64,000 nucleotides of DNA from Amaranthus tricolor (GCF_026212465.1 NC_080062.1:1107501-1171500); one strand, 5' to 3'. Shown: positions 1 to 11,515, numbered from the stretch's first letter. Translations and numbers: made by a program. The notes: generated by a model from the sequence alone, not told the origin.

Positions 1-335
1 CCCATTTTTCTATTTTTTTTAAAATTAAAAAATTTATTTTTTTAGTTTGTTTATTTTTCTTTCCCACATTTTATTTTATGGAACTGGTCCCACCACGGAA
101 AATTTTGTCATATACAATTTTTTCCTTACTTTAAATTTAATCCAGATTTGTGTAATATAAATGACTTTACAATTTCTTAGTCTTTGTATTATATATGATT
201 CATTATTGCAATTTCAAAAGAGCATATAGAGTAATTATTTGTTTGATAGCAAGAATATTTTCCTTCTTAAATTACTTTATTTAATGACTTTTTCAAATTT
301 GCATTGAAGTTGAAACTTTTGTCTTGTTTTTCTAA
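1..335 (+). other. 3' part of intron 2 of CrRLK1L unit A
   Basis: No coding sequence of its own. This stretch matches, almost base for base, the end of intron 2 in unit D (about 46800-47126) and unit E (about 35020-35321), so the window opens inside a CrRLK1L gene whose malectin exons lie to the left. The expected acceptor is destroyed: D ends this intron in TTTTTCCAG and E in TTTTCTAG, but here positions 331-335 read TCTAA. Confidence 0.75.
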
Positions 336-1886
336 ATATGAGGATCTCTTGCTCAATGGATTGGAGATTTTCAAGTTGAACTCTTCAAATGGTTCTTTTG
401 CCGCACCAAGTCCTAATATCCCTATGAATTTAACACCTTTACATGGTAATAATCGATCGTCGAGTAGTTCTCATCATTTAATACCGATTATCGGAGGAAT
501 CCTTGGTGCTATTCTAGTAGTCGCACTCATATCATCAATATATTTCATAATCATTTTCCGAAGAAAAAAGGAGAAACAAAAATTCATGAAAACAATGAGC
601 AAAGATGATACTAGCAAGCTTAAGTGGATTTCGCCGTTGGATGATTCTAGATCTAATGCAACTACCGCTAGTGTGATTTCTTCTCTGCCGTCCGATCTTT
701 GTCGATGTTTCTCATTTGCGCAAGTTAGGGTTTCTACGAACGATTTGATCATAGGAACCGGTGGGTTCGGTAAAGTTTACAAGGGTTCAATAGATGATGG
801 AGCCACTATTGTGGCCATAAAACGTCTTACGACAACATCGAAGCAAGGCGCTCGCGAGTTTGAAACAGAAATCGAGATGCTATCGAGACTACGTCACGTA
901 CATTTGGTGTTTTTAATCGGATATTGTGACGAACACGGTGAAATGATCATAGTTTACGAGTATATGCCACGTGGCACTCTTCAAGATCACTTGTTGTACA
1001 AGAATCCCGAGAGAAGCGAGAACCAAACACCATTGTCGTGGAAGCAACGACTTATGATTTGTCTTGGATCAGCTCGTGGTTTGCACTATCTTCACGCGGG
1101 TGCTAAACAATTGATTATTCATCGAGATGTCAAGTCTACGAATATTCTTCTTGATGATAAGTGGACGGCCAAAGTCTCAGACTTTGGCCTTTCAAAGGTA
1201 GGACCCACTCCCGGTGATATGGGTCCTACCCATGTTAGCAACGCTGTTAAAGGTAGTGTTGGATATTTAGATCCAGAGTACTATCGACGTCAACAATTGA
1301 CAGAGAAATCAGATGTATACTCCTTCGGAGTTTTGTTGTTCGAGGTTTTATGTGCTCGATTTGCGATGAACCCTAATCTACCCAAGCAACAAGTGAACTT
1401 AGCCGTGTGGGCTCGTTATAACTACAAAAATAAAACCCTCCACACAATTGTCAATCCAAATCTAACATGGCAAATTACACCCGAATGTCTAAGAAAATTT
1501 CAAGATGTGGCAGAAATGTGTATACGAGAACATGGAAGTGATTGTCCTTCGATGGGGGACGTAGTTTGGGGCATTGAATTTGCCTTACAACTACAAGAAA
1601 CGGCGGAGAAAATTACGCAAAACAATTTAAGTGATGATCCTCAAGGAGAAATTTCAGATTCTACGATAAGTTTTAAACATGATGGGGCAAATGCATTAGG
1701 TTCAATGTATATTGATGATGAATCGACCACATTAAATGATGATTTTTCTGATACTAAGATGGTTGATATGGACACAAAAAAGTTCTTGGGTAGTAGAACT
1801 ACTACATTTAATTAATCGGAATCACCCATAATTGATATGAAGTCTGGTTCGATTTTTTCTGAGATTATCGACCCAAAATCCAGATG
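336..1886 (+). pseudogene. CrRLK1L unit A, kinase exon (exon 3), degenerate
   Basis: This is the membrane and kinase exon of a FERONIA-type (CrRLK1L) receptor kinase. In order it shows the tail of the malectin region ([14 protein letters not shown]), a membrane segment near residues 63-90 of the open frame, a basic stop-transfer stretch (RRKKEKQK), the glycine loop [11 protein letters not shown], catalytic-lysine VAIKR, HRDVKSTN, DFGLSK and [20 protein letters not shown], the CrRLK1L activation-segment signature. Against unit D it has four lesions: the splice acceptor AG is AA at 334-335; 12 bp encoding FDDD before the glycine loop are missing near 747; the subdomain XI Arg is Cys (DCPSM instead of DRPSM); and TCA became TAA at 1813-1815, removing the last 24 residues that unit D encodes up to its stop (equivalent to 1884-1886 here). 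The open frame runs 304-1815, but its first codons are intron. Family assignment is firm; loss of function is inferred. Confidence 0.85.
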
Positions 1887-3218
1887 ACTCGTACAAATTG
1901 TTGTATGAGACGATTTCTCTATAAAATGTGTTTTATACGGCATGAGAATATAAGATTTTTATTTCTCTTACAAGAGTATCTAAAAGAAATAAGATAATAT
2001 ATTTTTTTTGTAAATTTTTTTTTTGAGGATAATAAATAAAACTATTAATTTGTAACTAGTATTATATTTTGAATATTTCAAGGTACGGTTGTGTTTTTAA
2101 TATGAATAATTATATCATAAAAATATAAGATGCATAAGTGCCGTGTTAGTCCATTTCATTTTTTAGTTTTATTTTTATGAAAATCTAATAATTTATTGAT
2201 AAAAATATCATACGACATCTACAACAGAGTAACAATCGATCAAATACATAACAATTTAATCAAACAAAATTTTACTCCCTCCTAGTCTTCCTAATTGTCC
2301 TAATTACTTTTTGGTTACTATTCACTAATCACTCTTAATTTGTATTCTAATCTTAATCTATAACTTAAAATATAGTCATGCGGGATTTTATTTCATTCGT
2401 CTCGATACAATGATTATTAATATCAACTTTTTCATAATTTTTAATTATGCGCAGTTAAAGATATTAAAGGTTAAAATATTACCTTGACAAGTGTAAAAAA
2501 GGTAAATGAGACAAGTAGGCTGAATATGAGGGAGTATATAAAAAAAGTCATGATCATTATAAAGGAGATCCAATACTAAAGTCTTCCCTCAATTATGATC
2601 ATTATAAGGTTGATAGTAGTCTAAAATTTACAATAAAGGTTAGAATTTTTTGAGAGAAAAAAAGAGAGAGAAGAGAGCAAGATTAGCAATCTATAAAAGT
2701 CTAGTTTTTTTCTTCTTTGCCACATACGTACATAACAAAATTCTTTTTTACTCTTCTCAAATGAAATTATAAAATTTTATGTCAAATTTTAATTAATAAT
2801 TCTCATTAATTTTTATAAAAAACCATATTCATATGTAAATATTGATAAATTCGTCTTGATTTATATCTTTTAAATATTATTTATTATAACTTTTAAAAAT
2901 TTACAATTAAAGTTATTTAACTTTTATATTTACATTAAAATCTAAAAACAAAAATTACTAAGAATAAAAGAAAATGTAGCGATAAAAGTAAGAATACTTT
3001 TGGGAGAGACTTGTATACTAAGTAGACAAATTGGACCAAGTCACTTGGTGAGTGGCAAAATGAGACTTGAGAGACTTGAGAGTGATAGATGGAATTTTAG
3101 ATTAACCCTTAAAGTTGGGCAACTTTTTCTTTATTTTAGATTATAATTTATTGGGGCCCTCAAGTAAAATAAGAACAAATATCATAAAGTTGTTGAATTT
3201 TCTTCTATGCTAAAAACC
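1887..3218. other. Duplicated 3' flank of unit A, no gene
   Basis: AT-rich DNA with no supportable gene. It aligns along its length with the flanks downstream of unit E (36852-38150) and unit D (48694-49830), so it was copied together with the kinase exon. It contains one Stowaway-like MITE (2275-2534) and an A/G-rich run near 2655-2680 that recurs in the other flanks. Confidence 0.7.
2275..2534. mobile_element. Stowaway-like (Tc1/mariner) MITE
   Basis: A 260-bp AT-rich element with ends CTCCCTCCTA and the inverse AGGGAG, flanked by the dinucleotide TA on both sides, as expected for Stowaway. The same element sits at the same place in the flanks of E (37230-37488) and D (48930-49189), so it predates those duplications. 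Confidence 0.7.
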
Positions 3219-4167
3219 TAGGTTGCACTAAAACGGACACGGACACGGACACGGGAAAACGCCAACTTAAAAATGGCGGACACGGGGACACGAAAATGGT
3301 AATATAATAAATATATCAAATTAAAGATAATTTTACAATCTTTATTAATTTATTCCAGACAAAACTATTCAAATCTAAAAAATTTCCAGAAATACCCATA
3401 TCAAATTTAGAAATCCCAGCTTAGCCAACAATTCATACTTAAATTCCTTTTCTAGAAAAAATTACCTCAAATTCCCCACAAAATATTAAGTGATTCTTAT
3501 TCTTCTCCAAATTTTGTTCTTCTAACATCAAAACTGCAAACCATTTTTTCTAGGAAAATATCAGAAGATTTTGAAGATTATTCAAAATCAGAAAAGGAAA
3601 AAAACCCAGAAAAAATAAAATTAAAATTAATTTCTTCTCCATTAAAGGGAATAAACCCAGAAATTACCAACAGATCAAGAAGAAAAAAGAAGGGATTAAG
3701 TAAGAGTTTATCTGACTTTGAATTTGAAGAACTTAAAGGGTTTATGGATTTGGGTTTTGTTTTTTCTGAAGAAGATAGAGATTCAAGGTTGATTTCAATC
3801 ATTCTTGGGTTGCAAAATTTAGGAAAAAATGATGATAAAATTGAAAATAATGATAATAAATGTGGTAATAATTCATCAATATCAAGACCATATCTATCAG
3901 AAACATGGGAAGTAACGGAGAAGAAAAGAAAGGAAAATAGTTTTTTTAAAAAAAACGTGTCCTTGACTGCTTGCCGTGTCCCTTGCCGTGTCCCTTTCGT
4001 GTCCTTGCCGTGTCCCTGCCGTGTCCTTGTCGTGAACGCGTGTCCGAAAAATATTAAAATATTGGACACTTCATTTGGCGTGTCGGACACGGATTTTCGC
4101 GTGTCCGTCGCGTGTCCGTGCCCGACACTGGACACGCCAGTTCAGGGAAGTGTCCGTGTATTCCAGG
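3219..4167. mobile_element. hAT-like non-autonomous element carrying a host gene fragment
   Basis: A 949-bp insertion flanked by an exact 8-bp direct repeat TAAAAACC (3211-3218 and 4168-4175). The paralogous flanks of E and D contain this site once and uninterrupted (near 38150 and 49825), which proves insertion. Ends begin TAGGTTGCAC and finish GTATTCCAGG, only loosely inverted, but both subterminal regions carry GGACACGG/CCGTGTCC tandem motifs in inverse orientation. An 8-bp duplication is the hAT hallmark; there is no transposase. The interior carries a DUF1685-like coding fragment, annotated separately. Confidence 0.7.
3621..3935 (+). pseudogene. Captured DUF1685-like gene fragment inside the hAT-like element
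   Basis: The + strand reads without a stop through a segment whose centre is SLSDFEFEELKGFMDLGFVF, followed by SEEDRDSRLISI and, about 40 residues later, RPYLSETWEV. From memory this order (L-x-E-L-K-G-F-x-D-L-G-F-x-F, then a PGL-like segment, then RPYLSE-W) matches plant DUF1685 proteins of unknown function. Acidic and Asn-rich low-complexity sequence separates the two motifs. The frame runs into the GTGTCC repeats of the element's end, so only a fragment is present. An overlapping minus-strand frame is a shadow. Recognition is by motif; no alignment was run. Confidence 0.55.
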
Positions 4168-5578
4168 TAAAAACCATTTTGATAAATTGATTGATCATAA
4201 CTTTTGTTTTTTATTGGAAGATGGAAAATAAGGAGTCCAAGGTTGGACCTGCCTAGGCTATGAACTAATTTATTTAAATAAAAATCTATTAGTTTTGAAT
4301 TGTTTGAAGTATTATAATCTTTTTTATTCTAATATAATAATACCTGATATGGTTTTTCCCATTTTTTATACATCATTTTAATTTTTAATGTGTCGAAAAG
4401 TGTTTGTTAAAAATTATAAAAAGTTAATGATAATAAAATATAAATCAAACAAAATCACATACACTTATTAACATATTGAGAATAATAGCTACTCTTGTGA
4501 AAGACCGGCTCTCGGTGAAACGATCTCAAAACAATAAGCTTATTTATTAAAAATTGTAAATTGAGTTATTCAACTCATGATTGAAGAACTTCTCACAATA
4601 AGACTGTGTCACACAATAATTTGTGCGAGAATAAAATATAAACTAGAATAATTGGTGAATAGTATGAAAAAAAAAAAAAATCATCTGATAAGAATAGGAA
4701 GGAGTAAAAAAAATGACAATTGAGTTGGATCCACGTATATATACAGATGAGCTTTGTACACCTTATAATAATCAGTTATAAAAAATGACTTAAGTTTACT
4801 TAAAGGCTAATAAGAAAAAAACATACTTCCTCCATCTCTTTTGAGTGCCTATTTGATTATACACACTATTCAATGTATTGTTTTAATTCATAATGTCTAA
4901 AATTATGGATAATAAAAATTATAAAAAATTGATATTAATAAAATTTACATTAAGACTAATCAAGATCCAACTTGAAAGTTTTTTGTTAATATATTAAAAA
5001 TAAAAATACAAGGGGTAATTTTTAATTTTTAATTTTTAATGTAAACATATACAGTTAGGAGTCATATAATATACCCCAAACCAATCCTTGATTTGGCCTA
5101 TGTGCATAACTTTGTATTTACAAGACTAGGTTTTTATACAATGTAAATATCTATGGGGGAATAAATATTAAACTAAAAGAGAGTATTATTAGAGCATAAA
5201 ATAAAAAATTATATAATTGTCTTCAATGGTAATAAATGGTTATAAAGTGATGGATAGAGAAAGACAAATTGAAAAATTAATCCTTTCATTTTGAGGGTAA
5301 AATATATTACCATCTTTTCTTTTCTTCTTAAATATTCACACAGATGCAAACATGTTTTTAAAGTTAAAAATTTAGCTTCAACACCTTTTTTAATGGTTAA
5401 TGTTATTGCAAACACTAGATGTAATCTAAGTGTTATTGCAAAAGCTAAATTCTCCAAAAGGTTGCTTATCAATTGGTGAGAGAAGAATCGAACAATTAAA
5501 GTTTGGCTGAGGTAGAATGGCATAAACCCTACCGTATGTCATTAGGATCATTAGTATTCAAATTATTATATTGTTAAC
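4168..5578. other. Duplicated 3' flank of unit A, continued; no gene
   Basis: AT-rich. It aligns with 38150-39500 (after E), 49825-51145 (after D) and 53330-54510 (after F). Near 4492-4640 there is a conserved imperfect inverted motif (CTTGTGAAAGACCGGCTCTC and later CACACAATAATTTGTGCGAG) that looks like an old MITE of the GACGGTCTC type. No open frame has recognisable similarity. Confidence 0.65.
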
Positions 5579-8537
5579 TGTAACATTTCGAGATTTTCTA
5601 ACGTCATTAATTAATATTTTAATGACTTTTGGGTATTTTATAATTATAATAAATTAATTTTGAAGTAGTTTTAATAAATTCCTTTCATATACGAATTTAA
5701 ATATTAACATATATTTATATTAAAAATACAATTACGATTTCTAAATAAAGAGATTCGAATCAAAATAATTATTTTATTTAAAATGTGTGAGCACACGAAG
5801 GTGATTTTTTTTAGTTGCGCCTCGCAAGAAAATGAACCTAGGTAAATAAATAAATAAATAAATAAGTGTATAAATAATATAAAAGGATGGGTTAGGGTTG
5901 TGAGTACTCCTTCCCTCACTCACAAAGAATCACGCCTCCCTTCCCTTTCTTTCTTCCTTCCTTCTTTCCCTCCTCTCTTTCCTTCTCCCTCTACTGTGTC
6001 GTCCCTTGTGACTGCCGGCCAGTTGCACGGCACCTCCTGCAAGATTCCCCAATTCCTGGCCCTTGATCTCGACCCTCACCACAGCAGCTACGCTGCGTTT
6101 TTCCCAACCGGCAGCCACACCATAGTGAACAGCCGTCCACCCTTCCACCACCAGCAACCGCTCCACTCCCTGCGGCCAGCAATTAGTGGCTGTGACAACA
6201 GTAGCCTTGAGCTGTGACTCCATCCACCACTACAGTTACCCTCTTCACCATGTTTGCTAGTTTTAACATTGTAAGCCACCTCTTCTATTTTCTCTAATTA
6301 ATTTTCTAGTTTTAATTGGAGTTTTATTAAGTGTATTGAGTTTGATGTTGATTTTGTGTTAATTTCATTGAATCTTTTTGGGGGTAAGAATTTGATTGAT
6401 GAATTGAACATGTTTATGATTTAGGGTTTGAAGTGTGATTTGAAATTATGGGTGATGTGTTGGTTTTGTATTAGTTTCTTTGAATCTTTGGATGGGTACT
6501 AATTAAATATGTTATCTTTGAACACGAAATGACTAGGGTTTGAATTTAGAAATGAAATCACTAATGATGTGTGTTTTATTCTATATTTTGGGTGGTGCGA
6601 TGATTGATTAAATAACCTTAAAAGTTGTTTTGAAACTTAGTCGATTGATTGTTGTTGTGATAATAAGTAATGGTGATGATTGTAGCTGATTATGGAAGTG
6701 ATTTTGGTTGTTAAATTGGAAATAATAGTTGCAATTGTTGTGGGTTGATTGTTGCGAATTACAAGTACCCTTATAAGGTTGTTATTGAAATCATTAGTAA
6801 GGCTATGAACATAATGTCAACTTATCGTCGATGGTTGCTAAAGTTATTTGTCGTGTTGTTTTGACTATAGTTGTTAATAGCTTTGGAGAATGAAACAAAT
6901 GATATCCCGATACGATAACTCTAAGATTTGCCCCATCGTTATTAATATTATATTGAAATTGTAAGATTTAGTTGTGATTTAGTTATTTTTTTGGGTAACG
7001 CGAGTCGATATGCTCGAAATTAGTTAGTGAAAAGAAACGATTCACACATACTTCTACTTTAAATTGATGGAAAGACTTATGTTGCGTTGAGTTAATGATT
7101 TCGGCTTGTATTGAATGAGTTGTGTGCGTACTAGAGTAATCGGAAACTCATGATTGAATGGGTGATAGCAGTTACTTTGGTATTTAGTTTGGTATGGCAA
7201 AGTAGTTAAGGGAACTTATTAGTTCTACTCACAACTTATATAGGTTCCCATTTCGTAAGAGGAAAGTAGAGCCTTAGTTGGGTGATTTTGTGACTTTTGA
7301 TCGTGCAGTGACGCTTACAGGTAAGTACATGCAGTAATAACCCTTATATGCAATTTTCTTTAAGACATTATTGTTTATTTTGATAGTATGCATTGTATTG
7401 AAACTATGAAGTACTAGTGAGTACACTTTATATGAAGAGCTATCGACTATGAAATCCTTGCGCTTAGAATAGTTAGAGAATGAAAGTGTTAATAGAATGC
7501 GGGTACCACCCCCTTATTTATTTAAAAATTAGATTATGCCTTAATTGGAGTTAGAATGACTCCGTTATAGGTGAATTTCATATTCTAATGAGTGGCTCAG
7601 TGGGTTTTGGCGCGCTGCTATCCCAGGGCGCTCATTAATAGTTGAGAGTGGAAGTTATTCCCATCTGATAAGGTACTAGATTATGATTAGCTGGCGTGAC
7701 TCAACTGGATTATGTCCGGTTGTTTTAATAGTCCCCTAGGTGAGGTTCGACGGGACCACCATAAGGGGGGTATGAGCATGCTTGGGTCACTGAGCGCCGG
7801 ATGGCCGATACCGCCCCTTGACCGAGGTGATACCATGCGGGCCTTGCAAACCCCAATACCGAGAGGGTCAGCTGGTGGGGGCATGAGCTCATACTTTGCC
7901 ATGGGCACCGGTTGGCCGATAACGCCCTTGGCCGTGTCACTATGCCAGGAAGTAGAGAAAAGATCCACTGATAGAAAACTATTCAGTGATAGAAAGATTA
8001 TTCATTGATCGAAAGTTATTTAATGATAGAAGGTTCATTCTTTGGTAGAAAGCTTACGCGTTGATAGAATATTTACTCATTGATAGAACATCTACTTATT
8101 GATAGAATTGTTTATGCTAGTGAGAAGTGTGTCTAAGTTAAGTTACACCAAGGGTATTACGGACTATGATCACACTTACCTTAAGATAGACAAGCTCTAT
8201 AAGGTCATGTGTTAGGTATTCTGTTAATGCCTTGGTCGAGTTGAACTATGCGTGTTTTGCAAGAGTTTATGTTTGAAAAGAGGAGCGTGAAGACCTGCAT
8301 TCTACCCAAGAGCACATGGTTCGGGTTAGAAAGCACGTAAAGAAATTAAGAAGTATAAGTGGCCGATAAACGGTTACTATCTGTGCTTGCGTTTTATGAA
8401 ATCATCTTATGTTGTTTTATGATATAATGCTATCTAGTAGTTGGCCTTATTATATTTGATGCTAGTTACTGACGTGTACGTGTTTGTGTTTATGTTTGTT
8501 TGTTGATGACTTTCTATGATTGTCCTGCTATGACACA
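5579..8537. mobile_element. 2.96-kb insertion, possible large (solo) LTR
   Basis: The flanks of D (51145) and F (54520) read straight from TTGTTAAC to TTAGTTTTAG; here 2959 bp separate the same sequences. The insert starts TGTAACATTTCG and ends GCTATGACACA, so it has the TG...CA form of an LTR, and it has a TATA-like run (5869-5886) followed by a CT-rich GC-richer block, as at an LTR transcription start. It has no gag, pol or primer-binding site. I see no clear 5-bp target duplication. The 105-residue open frame starting at 5900 is low-complexity Ser/Pro-rich and is not called a gene. Alternatives: an unclassified DNA element or a captured 5' gene region. Confidence 0.45.
7964..8112. repeat. 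Degenerate 19-bp tandem array (consensus TTGATAGAA...)
   Basis: About eight consecutive units, each beginning with a variant of TTGATAGAA followed by about 10 variable bases. Seven of the eight starts are spaced exactly 19 bp (the first gap is 18). Located inside the 2.96-kb insertion. Confidence 0.75.
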
Positions 8538-8556
8538 TTGGTTTTAGTATATAGTA

Positions 8557-8811
8557 CTTTCTCTGTTGCACAATACTTGCTATATTTGACTTTTTTTACA
8601 ATTTAATGTGTTATTTTGATCATTTATATATTGAAGTATACACATCTAAAAAATATAAAATAAATTAATATTATGAAACTATGCGATTAGACGATTCAAA
8701 CAAGATCTCACTTGACAATATTTATTTTTACAAATTAGCCGCAATATATAAAATAAACTTGAATGATGAATAGTGTCAAAAACGGTAACTAGTATTTCAG
8801 AACGGAGGAAG
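8557..8811. mobile_element. Stowaway-like MITE
   Basis: A 255-bp element bounded by TA, with ends CTTTCTCTGTT and the inverse of CTTCCTCCGTT. Matching copies lie at the same relative position near 51160-51420 and 54550-54810. Confidence 0.65.
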
Positions 8812-8861
8812 TATTATTGTAATTAGCATCAACATATTATTAATGTTAATAATAATATTAA

Positions 8862-9056
8862 GAAAAAATAACCGTGAATAATACGAACTTTTACTGATTT
8901 TCCTGCAATAATACGAACTTTCGATTAACCCTAAATAATACCAACTTTAATATGAATTTCCCTAGAGCATCTTTAACCTATTATTAACCTACAATTGTAG
9001 GTTAAGTTGCTCAAAAAAAAATATACAAAAAATAAAATAAAAAGTACAAAAAAAGG

Positions 9057-9090
<34 letters not shown>

Positions 9091-9412
9091 GTAAAAAACA
9101 TGAATTCCTAATCCTCACCGTACCCCTTCCCTATCTCTAGCCCAACCTCCAGCCCCCATCCCCCACATGCCACAACTATCATCGTTCCCTGCTCACTGCC
9201 ACTCCCATTCCCCACCCATTTCCAGCCTCCACCATCTTCGTCAAAACCCACCACCAAATCCAGCTCCCCATCCTTTGCGCAGCCCTTATCCCCCTCTATT
9301 CTCAACCACCATCAAACCCTTCCCTCCACTCCACCACCACCAATCGGCCTCCCATAAACAGCGCCTTGTGCAGCCTTCCTCACCTCCTTTCCCCTGACGC
9401 GACCTCCACAAA
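8862..9412. mobile_element. TIR element with GC-rich passenger, 3'-truncated copy
   Basis: Left terminal part of the element seen complete at 54860-55804. It starts GAAAAAATAACCGTG after TTAA, runs through the TTAACC...GGTTAA palindrome (8984-9005), a long A-run and the C-rich passenger (about 9110-9400), and breaks after CCTCCACAAA, with the right TIR missing. Open frames on either strand of the passenger are Pro/Ser-rich or Gly/Trp-rich and differ between copies; they are not called genes. Confidence 0.7.
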
Positions 9413-9607
9413 ATAATAATAGTACTACTATAATTATTTGTAAATTACTCTCTCTATTTTATATTGTTGGATACATTTCAAATGTTCCATGTATAAAGAG
9501 ATAAAAATGCTACTCATGATTTTTAATGGATATAAAAAAGTTAAAATATGGAGTATCAATGTGTGATCCTATTACATTTGTCACGATACATGTGATTTTA
9601 ACATATA

Positions 9608-9943
9608 CTCCTTCCATTCCTTAATAAAGTTCTCACAAGTAATGTTCACGTGAATTAAGAAAAATAAAATCTTTAGTTTTAGTGTAAAAATATGGAGTCC
9701 ACAACTAACAAAAAGATGTTTTAATAAAATTAGTTAAAAATATGTGGGGACCATAAATAATATAAATATGTTAAAATTAAATTAATGGAAAATATGTGGG
9801 GACCATAGGCATTATTAAAATATTAAAATGAGGATTATTTGAAAATGTCCAAATTTATAATACAAATAGAAAGATTCATTATGAAAACTACAAATAAAAC
9901 ATCTAAAAATGACAAATAAAAGTTATTTGATAAATGAAGGGAG
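9608..9943. mobile_element. Stowaway-like MITE
   Basis: A 336-bp AT-rich element bounded by TA, with ends CTCCTTCCATTCC and inverse GGGAG. A related copy lies in the duplicated flank near 56070-56490. Confidence 0.6.
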
Positions 9944-10210
9944 TATTTCTTATAATTTAAATTTTTATAAGAAAAACTACTTAAAATAATCCATCATTTT
10001 ACTGATTTCCCTACGATTTTACAAATTTTTTGCAACACACAAGCCATCATCATTGAGAACCTTCACCCACCTCCGTCATCACTAAGAGTGCTTCCACCAA
10101 GCGCGTGCCAAGGCTAGAGGGCTTCGCCTTCACCACCAATTGCAACCATTATCACAGTCTCATTCTTCTTTCTTCTTCAATCGCCATCGCTCACCAAAGT
10201 CTAAAACCTT

Positions 10211-11515
10211 AATTTTGAAGGGTGTAATCATAAAATGTGAGGTATATGTATGTTCTAAGAAAATACAGCTCATGCTTTTGATATTGTTCATGTATTTTTT
10301 TTTCATGTATTAATCAATATGACATAGTAATATTATTCTAGAAAAATTATACAAAAATTGAATTATTCTATAATTTTTCCTTTTTTATAAAAGGTATTCA
10401 TAGATGTTAAGACTTGAACATACCATTTTGAGCTGATTTTTGGTCGGTTCAGTTTTTTTGCAATTTGATTTTTCCAGCTCAGTCACAGTTTGTATACAAA
10501 CAAAATAGTCGATGACCATCATCATCATCATCATCATATCTAGTGTATCCCGCTCATAGAAAACTATGATCAGGATTTGGGGAGGGAAGGAAGACGGCAA
10601 CCCATACCCATAAAGAAGGATGCGGCCAAAGAATCTCCCGGGTCTAGATTGTTCCTTGAATTGATAGGTTCCTTTAACGAGAAGGAGTATATGAAATTGA
10701 ATCCGTCAGCTTACATATAACTATACAAGCTTGGACCTTAAATATAAAATAGGAAATAAATATAAAAATAACTAGGTAAAAAACGAGTATAAGAATAAAA
10801 TGTAAAAGGCAAAAGAAAATACAGCTCATACTTTTGATATTCTTCATGTATTTTTTTTCATGTATTAATCAATTTAATATTATTCTAGAAAAATTATACA
10901 AAAATTGAATTATTCTACATAATTTTTCCTTTTTTATAAAAGGTATTCATAGATATTAAGACTTGAACATACCATTTTGAGTTGATTTTTGGTCGGTATT
11001 TTTGCAATTTTATTCTTCTAGCTCAGTTCACAGTTTGTATACAAACAAAATAGTCGATGACCATTTTATCATTATCATCGTATTCAGTGTATCCTGCTCA
11101 TAGAAAACTATGATCAGGATTTTGGGAGGGAAGGAAGACGGCAACTCATACCCAAAAAGGAGAATGCGGCCAAAGAATCTTCCGACTCTAGATTGTTCCT
11201 TAGAATGATAGGTTCCTGTAACGAGAAGGAATGATTGAAATTGAATCCGTCAGCTTACATATTACTATACAAGCTTGGACCTTAAACATAAAAAAGGAAA
11301 TAAATAAAATAAAAATAACTAGGTAAAAAACGAGTATAAAAATAAAATGTAAAAGGAATAAGCAAAAAACATAACACCAACAAGTAAGCGAGAGGATTTC
11401 AGCAGTCTAAGACATAAATAAGGCGCTTCCAATTACCCCTATCCTTAGTCAGGTCTTTAGAGACGGGTAGGATTTCAGCTATCTAAACATTTAATTTTAT
11501 CACCATAAATGTTAA
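10211..11515. other. Unrecognised 1.3-kb insertion ahead of malectin fragment B
   Basis: The paralogous stretch near 56715-56800 runs from the TTGCAACCATTATCAC region directly into the malectin exon with about 90 bp between. Here about 1.3 kb intervenes, mostly a tandem duplication of one unit of about 555 bp. I recognise no protein, RNA or element ends in it. Confidence 0.5.
10258..11361. repeat. Two-copy tandem duplication, unit about 555 bp
   Basis: AAGAAAATACAGCTCAT starts at 10258 and again at 10813. Each copy then shows the palindromic GTTTGTATACAAAC, GAAGACGGCAAC, GCGGCCAAAGAATCT and AAGCTTGGACCTTAAA in the same order. The copies differ by scattered substitutions and by a (CAT)n run (near 10515) that is longer in copy 1. 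Function unknown. Confidence 0.8.

Noticed and set aside
3578..4135. 185-residue minus-strand frame
   Set aside because: Shadow of the DUF1685-like fragment and GTGTCC repeats on the plus strand.
5900..6217. 105-residue open frame with an ATG after a TATA-like site
   Set aside because: Low-complexity Ser/Pro/His-rich, inside a probable LTR, no domain, overlapping minus-strand frames equally long.
7712..8008. 98-residue frame and its antisense frames
   Set aside because: Inside the 2.96-kb insertion, no domain, GC-rich segment that opens all frames.
10385..10600. Minus-strand frame with a Met run
   Set aside because: Product of a (CAT)n repeat; not conserved in the second tandem copy.
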